DNA of 50,002 nucleotides from an uncultured Bacteroidota bacterium (GTDB lineage: Bacteria; Bacteroidota; Bacteroidia; JABEUT01), in contig CAIPDV010000022.1 of the NCBI GenBank assembly GCA_903863935.1, positions 1-50,002 on the forward strand. Reading direction: 5' to 3'. A model generated the notes under the pieces. That model saw only the letters and a list, made by a program, of their open reading frames with translations, did not search any database and was not told the origin of the DNA. Below, piece after piece: positions 1 through 9,258 of this stretch. The number at the start of each line of letters is the position of its first letter. The first letter of the stretch is position 1. A program made the translations under genes and the position numbers.

Positions 1-100
1 AGCTGGGTTTTGCAGGGTATTCCCGGTTCGTTTCAATTGCCGTCCGCTGTAGCTGGGTTTTGCAGGGTATTCCCGGTTCGTTTCAATTGCCGTCTGCTTT
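1..100. repeat. two tandem copies of a 50-bp repeat
   Basis: Positions 1-50 and 51-100 are the same 50-base unit with only two differences (near 45 and 49). Each unit ends in the GTTTCAATTGCCGTC sequence that also appears, inverted, at 650-705 beyond the transposase. The array may continue to the left of the window. It belongs to the REP family mobilised or maintained by the adjacent transposase. Confidence 0.85.
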
Positions 101-147
101 AGCTGACGGAAAAAGTAGCCCCAATGAATTTGGCTTTAGCCTAAAAC

Positions 148-582
148 TCAATCTTTAAATTTGGTCCATCCATATTTTTCCATAAATTCATTTACTTCCA
201 ATTCAAATGATTTATGTTTATGATGCTCTTCCTGATTCCTTATATAAGTCCTTACCCGTTCAAGTTGTGATTGCCCTACTGAAACAGCAAAATAATCGTC
301 TTGCCATTGTATTTTTCCTTTTAAAAGTGGGGTTTTGTTCAGCCAATTAGCCGATTCACCTTTCATTAATTGTAATGCATTGGCAATCGTCATGCTCTTG
401 TCTAATGAAATTAATGCATGAACATGTTCTTTATATCCATTCACTGTGTCTATCCAAATTCCCTTTTTTCTTCCGTTGTCAAAAATGTGTTGAAACAACT
501 CCGGCCTAATCTCATTGGTGAGTATAGGTTCTCTGTTTTTAGTTGACCAGACACAATGCAGCCATACTGTTACATAGGACAT
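148..582 (-). CDS. IS200-like REP-associated Y1 transposase
   Basis: This 144-residue protein is a full-length Y1_Tnp (IS200/TnpA-like) HUH endonuclease. The metal-binding pair is visible as HVH in EHVHALISL at about residues 53-61, and the nucleophilic tyrosine is in VRTYIRNQEEHH near residue 112. The enzyme cuts and rejoins single-stranded DNA at hairpins through a 5'-phosphotyrosine bond. The flanking REP-like hairpins in opposite orientation suggest a RAYT, the domesticated branch that spreads or processes REP sequences, rather than a simple insertion sequence. The frame is intact and the start ATG at 582 is preceded closely by the right hairpin, so the gene may be functional. Confidence 0.88.
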   Translation of the reverse strand: MSYVTVWLHCVWSTKNREPILTNEIRPELFQHIFDNGRKKGIWIDTVNGYKEHVHALISLDKSMTIANALQLMKGESANWLNKTPLLKGKIQWQDDYFAVSVGQSQLERVRTYIRNQEEHHKHKSFELEVNEFMEKYGWTKFKD

Positions 583-636
583 ACTACAATCGATTTTGTT
601 TAGGGCTAAAGCCTAAAATTAGGAGTATTTAGTTAA

Positions 637-705
637 CCGTCAGCTAAAGCAGACGGCAATTGAAACGAACCGAAAAACACATCAGCTAAAGCAGACGGCA
701 ATTGA
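637..705. repeat. REP hairpin and partial second copy
   Basis: 637-656 is the exact reverse complement of 90-109. A partial copy at 682-705 repeats TCAGCTAAAGCAGACGGCAA. Together with the left-hand copies they frame the transposase symmetrically. Confidence 0.75.
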
Positions 706-719
706 ATATTGTATTTCTT

Positions 720-738
720 ATCGCGCCTTTGCGAGCAC
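720..738. repeat. half copy of a GCGCCTTTGCGAG repeat
   Basis: GCGCCTTTGCGAG lies just past the stop codon of the 742-2856 gene. The same word lies just past two other T9SS genes (near 48070 and 49865), where it forms a palindrome with an upstream CTCGCAAAGGCGC. Here only one arm is present. Confidence 0.6.
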
Positions 739-741
739 CCG

Positions 742-2856
742 TTATTTCTGAATTACCACCTTCCCCTCTCCTACCAATTCCCCGGTTTGTTTTAGCACAC
801 GGTAGAAATAAATTCCGGAAGACTGCGAAGAGATATCGATCAGGTTATCACTCTTATCAGTTAACATGGTTTCTTTAATTATCTTTTCTCCAAGAATATT
901 ATATATTTCAATTATTGGCGGAGATACTTCCCCTTTTCCCGGATCATAAATCACATTAAAGAGTCCATTGCCCGGATTCGGGTACACCCTTATAGATGAG
1001 GAATTATCTATGTTATCATTTCCCGTAGTTAGTTTTACTGTTATACAGGTTGTTTGGGTGCAGCCGTTATTATCAGTAACCTGCACACAATAGGTGCCGG
1101 CACATTGTCCTTTTATTGTATCGGTTGTTTGGTTACCTGTGAGCCATAAATAATTATATGGCTGTGTACCGCCTGTAACGGTTATTGCCGCTATTCCGTT
1201 ACAAGGGCCCACCTGGCTCACCGAATCATGCGTGATTACCATTGCGGTTGGCTCTGTTACAGTAGAAGTGGCAGTCGAAATACAGCCGTTATTATCGGTT
1301 ACGGTAATAGTATATGTTCCGGCAGAAAGTCCGGATTTTACAGGGTTTGAACCACCTCCCGACCAAGCATATGTATAGGGAGCCGTTCCTCCGGCAGGAG
1401 ATGTAGAAACACTTCCATTATTCGAACCAAAACAATTAATGTTATTGGTGGTGGTTGCCGGAGAAGTTAGGACTACGGGTTGTTTCACATTTACAGTAGT
1501 TTTAGAAACACAACCGTTATTGTCAGTTACAGTTACTGTGTAAAAACCTGCACTTAAAACTGGTCCTGTAGGGTTATTTGTCGACACTACATTCGTTCCA
1601 CCATTCGACCAGGAATATTGATATGGCGTTGGTCCACCGGTTACAGTTGCCAAAGCATTACCATTGTTATCGCCATGGCAGCTTACATTATTAACTGTGG
1701 AAGCACTGGAGGTTAAAAGATAGCATATAGGATAACTGAAAATAACTCCTTGATCAAATCCACCTATTTGACTTCCGCCAGATGTCATTCCATATAAAAC
1801 GCCTTGCGAAATAGATAAAGCACCATAAGGAGCGGAGCCATAATATCCCGGGTTTTTTCCGGTAAGCACAGCAAGGTCGGAATATCCGGATCCTGTAGTA
1901 TCAATAAGAAAAATAGAACCGTTTTCAGCCCAAAAATATGCCCCGGTAGTCATACCGTATAACATGTTACCCGAAAGAGTTAAAGAGCCGTAGGGATTAA
2001 TATCAGGAAAAGTAAATGGATAAAGCACATTAAATGCTGTGCCATCGGTATGCACCCTGAACATTGTGCCAAATGTATTTACCCCGCCTTGAGATGTCAT
2101 ACCAAATAATTCATTTCCCGATATGCACAAATCTGCCTGTGGTGAAAAACCGGATGTCTTATTGAAATCATATATATCCGTATATCCAGTGCCATTGGTC
2201 TGTATGGAAAAAACAAGTCCGCTGTCGTTTGCACCACCCCCCGAGGTCATGCCATAAAGGGTTGTTCCCCATTGAATTAATGAGCCATAAGGATAAGAAC
2301 CGTTTGAGCCTAGAAAATCGAGCAGGTCAGTTTCCCCTGTTCCGCTTGAATCAATAGTGAAAAGACAACCTAAACCACTAAATCCTCCCTGAGCTGTCAT
2401 TCCATATAGTTTTCTTCCAATCAATAATAATTTTCCAAATGGAATTGCTCCATCGTTCGGGCTACCTTTAAAATCATATACATCTTTGAACCGAGTGCCA
2501 TCGGTGTCCATGGAAAAAATAATCCCATTGTTATGTGCTCCTCCGCCTGATGTCATGCCGAACAAAGTGCTTCCGCTAACTATTACTGAACCATATGGAT
2601 TTGCTCCTGTGGTAGTGCCGTTAAAATCATAAATGTCTTTATATAAAGTACCATCGGTATTCATAGAAAACACGCAACCATAATTGTGCGCACCGCCAGC
2701 CTGAGTCATGCCGAATACGGTATTCCCTGATACAGTTACTGAACCTCTTGGACTTTCGCCTGTTGAAGCGATGAATGAATGAAGCACTGTATATTGTGCG
2801 TTAGATGCTCCTATTATTAAGGCAAACAAAGTACTTAATAAGGTATGTTTTTTCAT
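742..2856 (-). CDS. secreted T9SS protein with GloVer-type and SprB-like repeats
   Basis: This is a 704-residue secreted protein. An N-terminal signal peptide ends near ASNAQ (about residue 20). Residues 25-375 hold about eight units of roughly 38 residues built on LYGMTSGGG...G.IFS...DGT, the pattern of the GloVer-type extracellular repeat (TIGR03803), likely a beta-propeller. Two or three SprB-like repeats follow (CHGDNNG...TGGPTPYQYSWS and NCFGSNNG...GGTAPYTYAWS, about 390-600). The last 80 residues are a type A sorting domain (VYPNPGNGLFNV, ending GEGKVVIQK) that directs export through the type IX secretion system and surface attachment or release. No enzyme motif is visible. An adhesive or surface role is an inference. 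Confidence 0.85.
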   Translation of the reverse strand: MKKHTLLSTLFALIIGASNAQYTVLHSFIASTGESPRGSVTVSGNTVFGMTQAGGAHNYGCVFSMNTDGTLYKDIYDFNGTTTGANPYGSVIVSGSTLFGMTSGGGAHNNGIIFSMDTDGTRFKDVYDFKGSPNDGAIPFGKLLLIGRKLYGMTAQGGFSGLGCLFTIDSSGTGETDLLDFLGSNGSYPYGSLIQWGTTLYGMTSGGGANDSGLVFSIQTNGTGYTDIYDFNKTSGFSPQADLCISGNELFGMTSQGGVNTFGTMFRVHTDGTAFNVLYPFTFPDINPYGSLTLSGNMLYGMTTGAYFWAENGSIFLIDTTGSGYSDLAVLTGKNPGYYGSAPYGALSISQGVLYGMTSGGSQIGGFDQGVIFSYPICYLLTSSASTVNNVSCHGDNNGNALATVTGGPTPYQYSWSNGGTNVVSTNNPTGPVLSAGFYTVTVTDNNGCVSKTTVNVKQPVVLTSPATTTNNINCFGSNNGSVSTSPAGGTAPYTYAWSGGGSNPVKSGLSAGTYTITVTDNNGCISTATSTVTEPTAMVITHDSVSQVGPCNGIAAITVTGGTQPYNYLWLTGNQTTDTIKGQCAGTYCVQVTDNNGCTQTTCITVKLTTGNDNIDNSSSIRVYPNPGNGLFNVIYDPGKGEVSPPIIEIYNILGEKIIKETMLTDKSDNLIDISSQSSGIYFYRVLKQTGELVGEGKVVIQK

Positions 2857-3039
2857 GATTATTAGGTTTTTATGGCGACAAACCTAATAATTATTTTAAC
2901 ATAATGAACGTAGCTGTTATAAAAAAATACTTTTTATCTCTTATTAAATAAATTAGTTAAAAGTTAACATAGGAAACTATTTGAATCAAACTTTATTATT
3001 AACCCTTGGTTTGCAACTTGGCGAGAAATCTGCCTTTTC

Positions 3040-3876
3040 TCACCACCAATTCGCACAGACCTGTCCCACTTTTTTAGCGTGGAAGGAGAGTATGATACCG
3101 GCAAAGGAATACCAGTCGTTTTTGCCATCGCCGCGTTGGGTGCCAATCATGCTGGCATGGTCGGTATTCAGGCTGCGATTGCTCATAGTTAAAGCCAATC
3201 CTGAGTTAGGACCTTGTTGTGCCCCCAACTGTGTAGGGTTAGGATAGAGTCCGCTTACATCGTCAATATATCCGGTAAAGGTTTTGCGCAAGCCCCACTC
3301 AATGGTAAGACACATGGTTTGCGAAAAAGATGTTTTAATACCAATACCAAAAGGTATACAGGGTTGTATTAGTTTGTAAGGGGCATCGGGATTCGATTGG
3401 GTGCCTTGTCCTTCGGTGTGCAGCGGCTGCAAAGCCACCCACTGATCGCCAATTTTACCAAAGGGTTCAAAGTGAAAAAAGCCTAATCCGCCGAAAATAA
3501 ACGGAGTGAAATTATATTTTGGATTATCGATGGAATATTCCTGGAAGTTGAATTCCATTTGTCCCGATATTTCATATACAGGCGATTTAAAATTCAGGTT
3601 CCGTTCGCGCTGAAAAGCGGAAGATGATTTGGAATCATCGGCATAAAGCGTTCCGTAAAAACCGCTAACCCTGGCCGAAAAGCGATTATTAATGTTGTAG
3701 CGGTAAATTGCACCGGCTGCAAGGCGTGTAAACTGATTGAAAAATCCGTGAGGGTTCAAATCTCCCAGGTAATAGCTGCAACCGAGGAACACCCCTATTT
3801 CAGAAGTATGCTGTTGTGCGGAAGAAGGAAAAGCCCAGCAAAAAACTGAACTAATGACAAGAAAAAATCTTTTCAT
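3040..3876 (-). CDS. DUF6089-type outer membrane beta-barrel protein
   Basis: This 278-residue protein has a signal peptide (MKRFFLVISSVFCWAFPSSAQ) followed by alternating aromatic/polar strands typical of an outer-membrane barrel. The opening HTSEIGVFLGCSYYLGDLN and the later NFTPFIFGGLGFF segment match the DUF6089 family found across Bacteroidota. No catalytic residues are apparent. It is probably an eight-stranded porin-like or structural barrel in the outer membrane. It is monocistronic and convergent with nothing nearby. The C-terminus ends in AKKVGQVCANWW, a little longer than usual, so the final residues may be out of the barrel. Confidence 0.7.
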   Translation of the reverse strand: MKRFFLVISSVFCWAFPSSAQQHTSEIGVFLGCSYYLGDLNPHGFFNQFTRLAAGAIYRYNINNRFSARVSGFYGTLYADDSKSSSAFQRERNLNFKSPVYEISGQMEFNFQEYSIDNPKYNFTPFIFGGLGFFHFEPFGKIGDQWVALQPLHTEGQGTQSNPDAPYKLIQPCIPFGIGIKTSFSQTMCLTIEWGLRKTFTGYIDDVSGLYPNPTQLGAQQGPNSGLALTMSNRSLNTDHASMIGTQRGDGKNDWYSFAGIILSFHAKKVGQVCANWW

Positions 3877-4115
3877 TTTTTGATTATCAACAGAAATAAT
3901 AGTGTACTTGTTTCCTTCCTATAGTGCAAAAGTATTAAAATTTCCGCTCTTTTGAGCTAAAGTAAGCGTTTCTAAATCCCCAAACCACCAAAGGAGCTTT
4001 AAAAGTCATTGAATTTTAATAAGTTAAATTACTTAAAGTCCGCCTAGGCGGATTAGGCTAGGTTTAATTTCATTGAATTTCCTTGCCAAACGGCATCTAA
4101 TCTTGAAATTTTATT

Positions 4116-4123
4116 TATATTTG
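4116..4123 (+). promoter_or_regulatory. -7 promoter element for nusA-infB
   Basis: TATATTTG matches the Bacteroidota TAnnTTTG -7 consensus. No well-spaced -33 TTG is visible. It leaves a leader of roughly 130 bases before nusA. Confidence 0.55.
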
Positions 4124-4258
4124 CATCGGATTTTGCGAATTAGATAGGATTCTCCCATAATTAAGTATCAGCATGGAGGGCTCAAGCGGACCTCCTTTGT
4201 TGTTTATATAACCCGCTGGAAAGATAAAAGTTGTAAGTCTTAAAAATTAAAAATAGTC
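4124..4258 (+). ncRNA. structured nusA leader with hairpin and 12-codon upstream ORF
   Basis: The leader contains a hairpin with GGAGG (4175-4179) paired to CCTCC (4191-4195), an inner GC/GC pair, and a T-rich stretch after it, so it could act as an attenuator. Inside it lies a 12-codon reading frame, ATG at 4173 to TAA at 4211, encoding MEGSSGPPLLFI. The 3' half of its hairpin is part of that frame. I see no known riboswitch consensus. Autoregulation of the nusA operon through the leader is plausible but inferred. Confidence 0.4.
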
Positions 4259-5533
4259 ATGGCAAAAAAGGCAAACGTTGCAGAGCTAAAAGAAATCACT
4301 CACTTAAATATTATTGAGTCGTTTTCGGAATTTAAGGAAATAAAAAGTATTGATAAAGCCACCCTCATGAATGTGATTGAGGATGTATTTAAAGCTATGC
4401 TGCGCAAGCGTTTCGAAACCGATGAGAACTTCGATATTATTGTAAACCCTGATAAAGGTGACGTGGAAATTTGGAGAAACCGTGTGATTGTGGAAGACGA
4501 TAAAATTGAAAATCCGAATACACAAATTGCATATTCCGAAGCTATAAAAATTGAACCCGATTTTGAAGTGGGTGAAGATGTTTCGGAGCCGGTGAACTTT
4601 ATGGACTTCAGCCGCAGGGCTATCCTTGCCGTGCGCCAGAACCTGAGTTCACGCATTTCGCAACTTGAAAAAGAAACACTCTTCAAAAAATATAAAGACA
4701 AAGAAGGCGACATCATCAGTGGTGAGGTTTACCAGATCTGGAAAAAGGAAATTCTGGTTATGGATGATGAAAGCAACGAATTAATTCTGCCACGCACCGA
4801 ACAGATACCATCCGATTTCTTTAAGAAAGGAGATACCATCCGGGCGGTAGTATTGTCAGTAGAAATGAACGGAACCAATCCGTTAATTATATTATCCCGA
4901 ACATCACCAAGCTTTTTGGAAAGATTGTTTGAAATGGAAGTACCTGAAATTTTCGACGGGCTTATTACCATTAAAAAGATTGTTCGTGAACCGGGCGAAA
5001 GAGCCAAGGTTGCTGTGGAATCGTATGATGATCGTATTGATCCTGTAGGAGCATGCGTAGGTGTTAAAGGTTCACGCATCCACGGAATTGTTCGTGAGTT
5101 GAAGAATGAAAATATTGATGTTATTAACTTCACCACCAACCCTACCCTGTTTATTACCCGTGCATTGAATCCTGCTAAGATCACTTCTATAAAAATTGAA
5201 GAAGCTACCAAGCATGCCGATGTGTATCTGAAACCTGACCAGGTGTCACTTGCTATCGGTAAGGGAGGCCACAACATCCGTTTGGCAGCTCGTTTAACAG
5301 GTTACGAAATTGATGTATACAGGGATGCAGAAAACTATACCGAAGACGTTCCGTTGGATGAATTCGGAGATGAAATTGAAGGATGGATACTCGATGCATT
5401 GAAGAGCATAGGTTGCGATACCGCTAAGAGCGTATTGGAACTCTCTGTTGAAGATTTGGCAAAGAGAACCGACCTGGAAGAAGAGACTATTAAAGAAGTA
5501 CAAAGTATTTTAAAGAAAGAATTTGAAAGCTAA
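4259..5533 (+). CDS. nusA: transcription termination/antitermination factor NusA
   Basis: NusA binds RNA polymerase and nascent RNA and controls pausing, termination and antitermination. The 424 residues show the family order: N-terminal RNAP-binding domain (1 to about 130), S1 domain (about 140-205, with GDIISGEVYQIWKKEILV), and two KH domains (about 240-370) with the GxxG loops GVKGSRI and GKGGHNIRLAA. A short helix-hairpin-helix tail follows (ALKSIGCDTAKSVLELSVEDL). Length is typical for Bacteroidota, which lack the extended acidic repeats of enterobacteria. infB follows 94 bases later. The usual upstream partner rimP is missing from this locus. The start ATG at 4259 gives the conserved N-terminus. 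Confidence 0.96.
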   Translation: MAKKANVAELKEITHLNIIESFSEFKEIKSIDKATLMNVIEDVFKAMLRKRFETDENFDIIVNPDKGDVEIWRNRVIVEDDKIENPNTQIAYSEAIKIEPDFEVGEDVSEPVNFMDFSRRAILAVRQNLSSRISQLEKETLFKKYKDKEGDIISGEVYQIWKKEILVMDDESNELILPRTEQIPSDFFKKGDTIRAVVLSVEMNGTNPLIILSRTSPSFLERLFEMEVPEIFDGLITIKKIVREPGERAKVAVESYDDRIDPVGACVGVKGSRIHGIVRELKNENIDVINFTTNPTLFITRALNPAKITSIKIEEATKHADVYLKPDQVSLAIGKGGHNIRLAARLTGYEIDVYRDAENYTEDVPLDEFGDEIEGWILDALKSIGCDTAKSVLELSVEDLAKRTDLEEETIKEVQSILKKEFES

Positions 5534-5627
5534 AAGAAAGTTATAAGTTATAAGTTATGAGTTATTTACGAATTAATTTTGTTTATTTAAACTCATAACT
5601 TATAACTCATAACTCATAACTAAAAAC
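5534..5627. repeat. inverted array of TTATAAG/CATAACT microrepeats between nusA and infB
   Basis: AAGTTATAAGTTATAAGTTATGAGTT on the left is answered by ACTCATAACTTATAACTCAT-type units on the right, about 25 bases per arm around an AT-rich loop. It can fold into a long AT-rich hairpin on either strand. No run of T follows on the plus strand, so it is not a normal terminator. Confidence 0.7.
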
Positions 5628-8309
5628 ATGGCAGAGGGCGTACATAGGTTAAGTAAAGTAGCAAAGGAACTGAACGTGAGTGTTGGAACACTTGCCGATT
5701 TCCTCAATGCAAACGGGCATAAGGTTGATTCGAACCCTAACGGGAAGATTACGGATGGCCAGTACGCATTAGTGAGAAAGGAATACGAAGGCGAGAAAAA
5801 AACGAAAGACGAGGCGGTACTTATTCAGAAAGAAAAGGAAATTATTTTTGCAGAGGAAGAAGCGAAAAAAGCTCCTCCGGTGGTGGTTGAAACCCCTGTC
5901 GTAAAAGCACCTCCTGTGGTAGCTGCACCTGTTGAACCTGCACGCGAAAAAGTAAAACTTGAAGGGCCGAAAATAACCGGGAAAATCGACTTGCCTGAAC
6001 CCCCTAAAAAAGGTAAAGCAAAGGAGAAAGAAGCGGAAGTAAAAGCACCTGAAAAACCGAAAAAAGAAGAGCCTAAAAAAGTGGAGGAAGTAAAACCTCC
6101 CGTGGTTGAAACCCCGGTGGTAAAAGCACCTCCTGTGATTGAACGCATAAAAGAAGATTTTGTACCAACCAAGTTCAGTAAACTTGAAGGGCCTACTATT
6201 ATTGGTAAGATTGACCTTCCGCAGAAACCTATTGCCTCATCAAACACCGATTCAGCACCAAAAGGCGGAGGTGCAGGAGCAGGCAAAAAGCGCAAACGGA
6301 TATTTAAAAAGGAATATAACAAGGAAGATATTAACCAGGCTGCAAGGCCAGCCGGAGCTACTAGACCTGCTGGTGGAGCACCACGAGGCAGGGAAGCCCG
6401 ACCTGAACTTACCGACGAGGAAATTCAAAACCAGATTAAGGAAACACTTGCCCGTTTAAGTGGTTCCGGAAAATCAAAGGCTGCGAAATACCGCCGTATG
6501 AAACGTGACCTGATGAGTGAAAAAGCTCAGCAGGAAGCGGAACAACTGGAAGCTGAAGGAAAAGTTATAAAAGTAACCGAATTCGTATCGGCCAATGAAC
6601 TGGCTAAGATGATGAGCGTGCCAATACAGGATGTTATTTCAACCTGTATGAGTTTGGGATTGTTTGTTTCCATCAACCAACGGTTGGATGCTGAAACCAT
6701 TTCCATTGTTGCAGAAGAATTCGGACACAAAGTAGAATTTGTAAGTATTGATGTACAGGAATCAGTAAAAATAGAAGAAGACAAGGAAGAAAATATGGTT
6801 CCGCGTTCTCCTATTGTAACTGTTATGGGTCACGTTGACCATGGTAAAACATCTTTACTCGATTATATTAGAAAGACCAACGTTATTGCCGGTGAAGCGG
6901 GTGGTATCACTCAGCACATTGGTGCATATAATGTAACGTTAGAAAACGGCAAAAAAATTACCTTCCTGGATACTCCCGGTCACGAAGCATTTACTGCAAT
7001 GCGTGCCCGTGGTGCTCAGGCTACAGACATCGCTATTATTGTAGTTGCGGCTGACGACGGTGTTATGCCTCAAACAAAGGAAGCAATCAACCACGCACAG
7101 GCTGCAGGTGTGCCAATGATTTTTGCCATTAATAAAATAGATAAGGAAGGAGCTAACTCCAACCGGGTTAAAGAAGAACTTTCCCAAATGAATATTTTGG
7201 TGGAAGATTGGGGCGGTAAATACCAGGTGGAAGAAATATCTGCCAAGAAAGGAGTACATATCCATGAACTGTTAGAAAAAGTTTTGCTGGAAGCAGAATT
7301 ACTTGAGCTTAAAGCTGATCCTGACAAAAAAGCACATGGTATTGTTATTGAGTCTGCATTGGACAAAGGAAAAGGATATGTTGCAACCATTCTTGTAGAA
7401 GGTGGTTCGCTTCATGTCGGAGATATTATTGTTGCAGGTTGTTTCAGCGGTAAGCTGAAAGCCATGCATAATGAACGCGGTGCCGCAATTGAAGTTGCAT
7501 CACCTGCAATGCCAGCATTGATATTAGGTTTGGATGGGGCTCCACAGGCCGGTGATCAGTTCCACGTTGTAGAAAGTGAATCGGAAGCCCGTGAGATTGC
7601 TAACAAGCGTTTGCAACTGCAACGTGAACAAGGTTTGAAGACACGCAAGCATATTACGCTCGATGAAATCGGAAGACGTCTTGCAATAGGTGACTTTAAA
7701 GAATTGAACGTAATTGTGAAAGGTGACTTTGACGGTTCTATCGAGGCTTTGTCTGATTCATTGTTGAAATTGGCAAGCAACAAGATACAAGTAAATATTG
7801 TACATAAAGGTGTTGGTGCCATTACCGAATCAGATGTGTTGTTAGCTTCGGCTTCCAATGCAATTATCATAGGATTCCAGGTGCGTCCTTCGCAAAATGC
7901 CCGTAAGATAGCCGAGCAGGAACAAATTGATATTCGCCTCTACTCTATTATATACGATGCCATTGAAGAGGTAAAAACCGCTATGGAGGGTATGTTAAGT
8001 CCTGAAGTGCAGGAGAAGATTGTCTGCAACCTCGAAGTACGCGAAGTATTTGGAGTTACCAAAGTTGGTAACGTGGCAGGATGTATGGTACTCACAGGTA
8101 AAATTACCCGTAACACAAGGATTCGTGTGATACATGATGGTATTGTGGTTCATACCGGCGATCTGGGCTCTCTCAAACGTTTTAAAGACGATGTGAAAGA
8201 GGTTGTATCGGGCTACGAATGCGGACTAAATATTGCAGGCTTTAACGATATTAAAGTTGGCGATATTATTGAAGGCTTCGAGCAGGTGGAAGTGAAAGCC
8301 AAGCTATAA
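5628..8309 (+). CDS. infB: translation initiation factor IF-2
   Basis: This GTPase brings initiator tRNA to the 30S subunit and promotes subunit joining. The 893 residues contain an N-terminal helical domain (1-60, [20 protein letters not shown]), a long Pro/Lys/Glu/Val linker (60-300) with repeated KLEGP.I.GKIDLP units, an IF2_N segment (about 310-380), and the G domain. G-domain motifs include GHVDHGKT near residue 400, DTPGHE and NKID. Domains II, III and the C-terminal fMet-tRNA-binding domain complete it. The linker is low-complexity and likely disordered. It follows nusA in the usual nusA-infB operon order. The gap between them contains a microrepeat hairpin. Confidence 0.97.
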   Translation: MAEGVHRLSKVAKELNVSVGTLADFLNANGHKVDSNPNGKITDGQYALVRKEYEGEKKTKDEAVLIQKEKEIIFAEEEAKKAPPVVVETPVVKAPPVVAAPVEPAREKVKLEGPKITGKIDLPEPPKKGKAKEKEAEVKAPEKPKKEEPKKVEEVKPPVVETPVVKAPPVIERIKEDFVPTKFSKLEGPTIIGKIDLPQKPIASSNTDSAPKGGGAGAGKKRKRIFKKEYNKEDINQAARPAGATRPAGGAPRGREARPELTDEEIQNQIKETLARLSGSGKSKAAKYRRMKRDLMSEKAQQEAEQLEAEGKVIKVTEFVSANELAKMMSVPIQDVISTCMSLGLFVSINQRLDAETISIVAEEFGHKVEFVSIDVQESVKIEEDKEENMVPRSPIVTVMGHVDHGKTSLLDYIRKTNVIAGEAGGITQHIGAYNVTLENGKKITFLDTPGHEAFTAMRARGAQATDIAIIVVAADDGVMPQTKEAINHAQAAGVPMIFAINKIDKEGANSNRVKEELSQMNILVEDWGGKYQVEEISAKKGVHIHELLEKVLLEAELLELKADPDKKAHGIVIESALDKGKGYVATILVEGGSLHVGDIIVAGCFSGKLKAMHNERGAAIEVASPAMPALILGLDGAPQAGDQFHVVESESEAREIANKRLQLQREQGLKTRKHITLDEIGRRLAIGDFKELNVIVKGDFDGSIEALSDSLLKLASNKIQVNIVHKGVGAITESDVLLASASNAIIIGFQVRPSQNARKIAEQEQIDIRLYSIIYDAIEEVKTAMEGMLSPEVQEKIVCNLEVREVFGVTKVGNVAGCMVLTGKITRNTRIRVIHDGIVVHTGDLGSLKRFKDDVKEVVSGYECGLNIAGFNDIKVGDIIEGFEQVEVKAKL

Positions 8310-8417
8310 AGATTTCTATTGAAACCTTGATGAATAATTGTACGTAGAAATACATGCTTTAAGGCAAAATTAAGATGCTTTGTAAGTATAGGTACTATTT
8401 GTTTCTACAATATTTTA

Positions 8418-8425
8418 TATCTTTG
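8418..8425 (+). promoter_or_regulatory. -7 promoter element upstream of the 8459 gene
   Basis: TATCTTTG is a perfect TAnnTTTG match. A TTTG 16 bases upstream (8398-8401) could serve as the -33 element, slightly close. Transcription would start about 30 bases before the 8459 ATG, separating this gene pair from infB. Confidence 0.6.
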
Positions 8426-8458
8426 AACGTCTAATAACCCAAGAACTAATCAATAGTT

Positions 8459-8677
8459 ATGTCAAAAAAGAAGTATCAGACAGATTTCCTATTCGCCAAT
8501 AATGATTTCATAATTGGCGCAGGGAGTGTTATGAATATTGGTGGTAATTATTATGAGTTCAATTATTCTGATTCCCCAAAAGAAGCTGATAGAAAGGCTA
8601 TTGGTTGTGATTGGGGTGTTGTTGGTCAAGATATCCTTGAAGTTACTAATTCGTTGGATGCGGAACTGAAAAAATAA
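8459..8677 (+). CDS. small hypothetical protein, partner of DUF2335 gene
   Basis: I do not recognise this 72-residue soluble protein. It has no signal peptide or membrane segment. The central part (GSVMNIGGNYYEF) looks like a small beta-rich fold, and the C-terminus is a short helix (ILEVTNSLDAELKK). It has its own promoter element 34 bases upstream. The next gene (DUF2335) starts three bases after its stop, so the two are almost certainly translated together and may work as a pair. The coding frame is well supported by position and spacing. The function is unknown. Confidence 0.7.
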   Translation: MSKKKYQTDFLFANNDFIIGAGSVMNIGGNYYEFNYSDSPKEADRKAIGCDWGVVGQDILEVTNSLDAELKK

Positions 8678-8680
8678 GTA

Positions 8681-9202
8681 ATGGCTAAGAGTGGTGATAA
8701 AAATAAAGCACAACAAGGCCTAGTTCCAACCAGTCAAAACACTAAAGTCGAATTACCCCCTGAACTCAAGGCGATAATTGATCAGATTCCAAAAGAAAAA
8801 AGGGAACAGGCATTACAGTCCATATTGTCGTTTAAATTAACTATTAGTAGCGGTCCACTCCCTTCCCCAGAAATCCTTGCTCAATATAATGAGATTATTC
8901 CGAATGGTGCGGACAGAATTACCACTATGGCTGAAAAACAATCTGACCATAGAATGAAACTTGAAAGTATTGCGATACCCGCTCAATTAGCCGAAAGTAG
9001 CCTTGGTCAAAAAATAGCCGCAGTTATTTCAGTTTTGGCATTAGCATGCGCTACATACTGCGCGGCTATTCATGAGACTACTGTAGCTACAACAATTGGT
9101 GGTGCTACAATAGTCAGTTTAGTATATGTTTTTATAACCGGAAAAAAGAAGGGTTCACAAAGTCTTCAGGAAAAGAATCCGAATAATAAGGGTGGAAGGT
9201 AA
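8681..9202 (+). CDS. DUF2335 membrane protein
   Basis: This is a 173-residue protein of the DUF2335 family. The diagnostic segment GPLPSPEILAQYNEI...GADRI..MAEKQSDHR lies at about residues 65-105. It is followed by two closely spaced membrane helices (KIAAVISVLALACATYCAAI and TTIGGATIVSLVYVFITG) and a charged tail (KKKGSQSLQEKN). The N-terminal 60 residues are hydrophilic and presumably cytoplasmic. DUF2335 proteins are scattered, often in mobile or accessory regions, and have no assigned function. It forms a two-gene operon with the 72-residue gene before it. yggS follows 56 bases later without an obvious promoter. Confidence 0.8.
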   Translation: MAKSGDKNKAQQGLVPTSQNTKVELPPELKAIIDQIPKEKREQALQSILSFKLTISSGPLPSPEILAQYNEIIPNGADRITTMAEKQSDHRMKLESIAIPAQLAESSLGQKIAAVISVLALACATYCAAIHETTVATTIGGATIVSLVYVFITGKKKGSQSLQEKNPNNKGGR

Positions 9203-9258
9203 TAGTCTTCTTAACAACTCCTTAATTTAATCAACAACTTACAACTTATAAGCCCTCA

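Larger units (their letters stand above)
90..705 (-). mobile_element. IS200-like / RAYT element bounded by inverted REP hairpins
   Basis: The transposase gene 148-582 lies between two identical 20-base hairpins in inverted orientation, at 90-109 and 637-656 (stem CCGTC/GACGG with inner GCT/AGC). A further partial copy lies at 682-705. A second pair of small hairpins, GGCTTTAGCC at 132-141 and GGCTAAAGCC at 604-613, sits just outside the gene. Single-strand (Y1/HUH) transposases recognise such hairpins rather than terminal inverted repeats, so the boundaries given here are inferred. Confidence 0.65.

Noticed and set aside
5825-6322. Minus-strand 165-codon frame inside infB
   Set aside because: It is the antisense of the Pro/Lys/Val-rich IF-2 linker and only open because of that composition.
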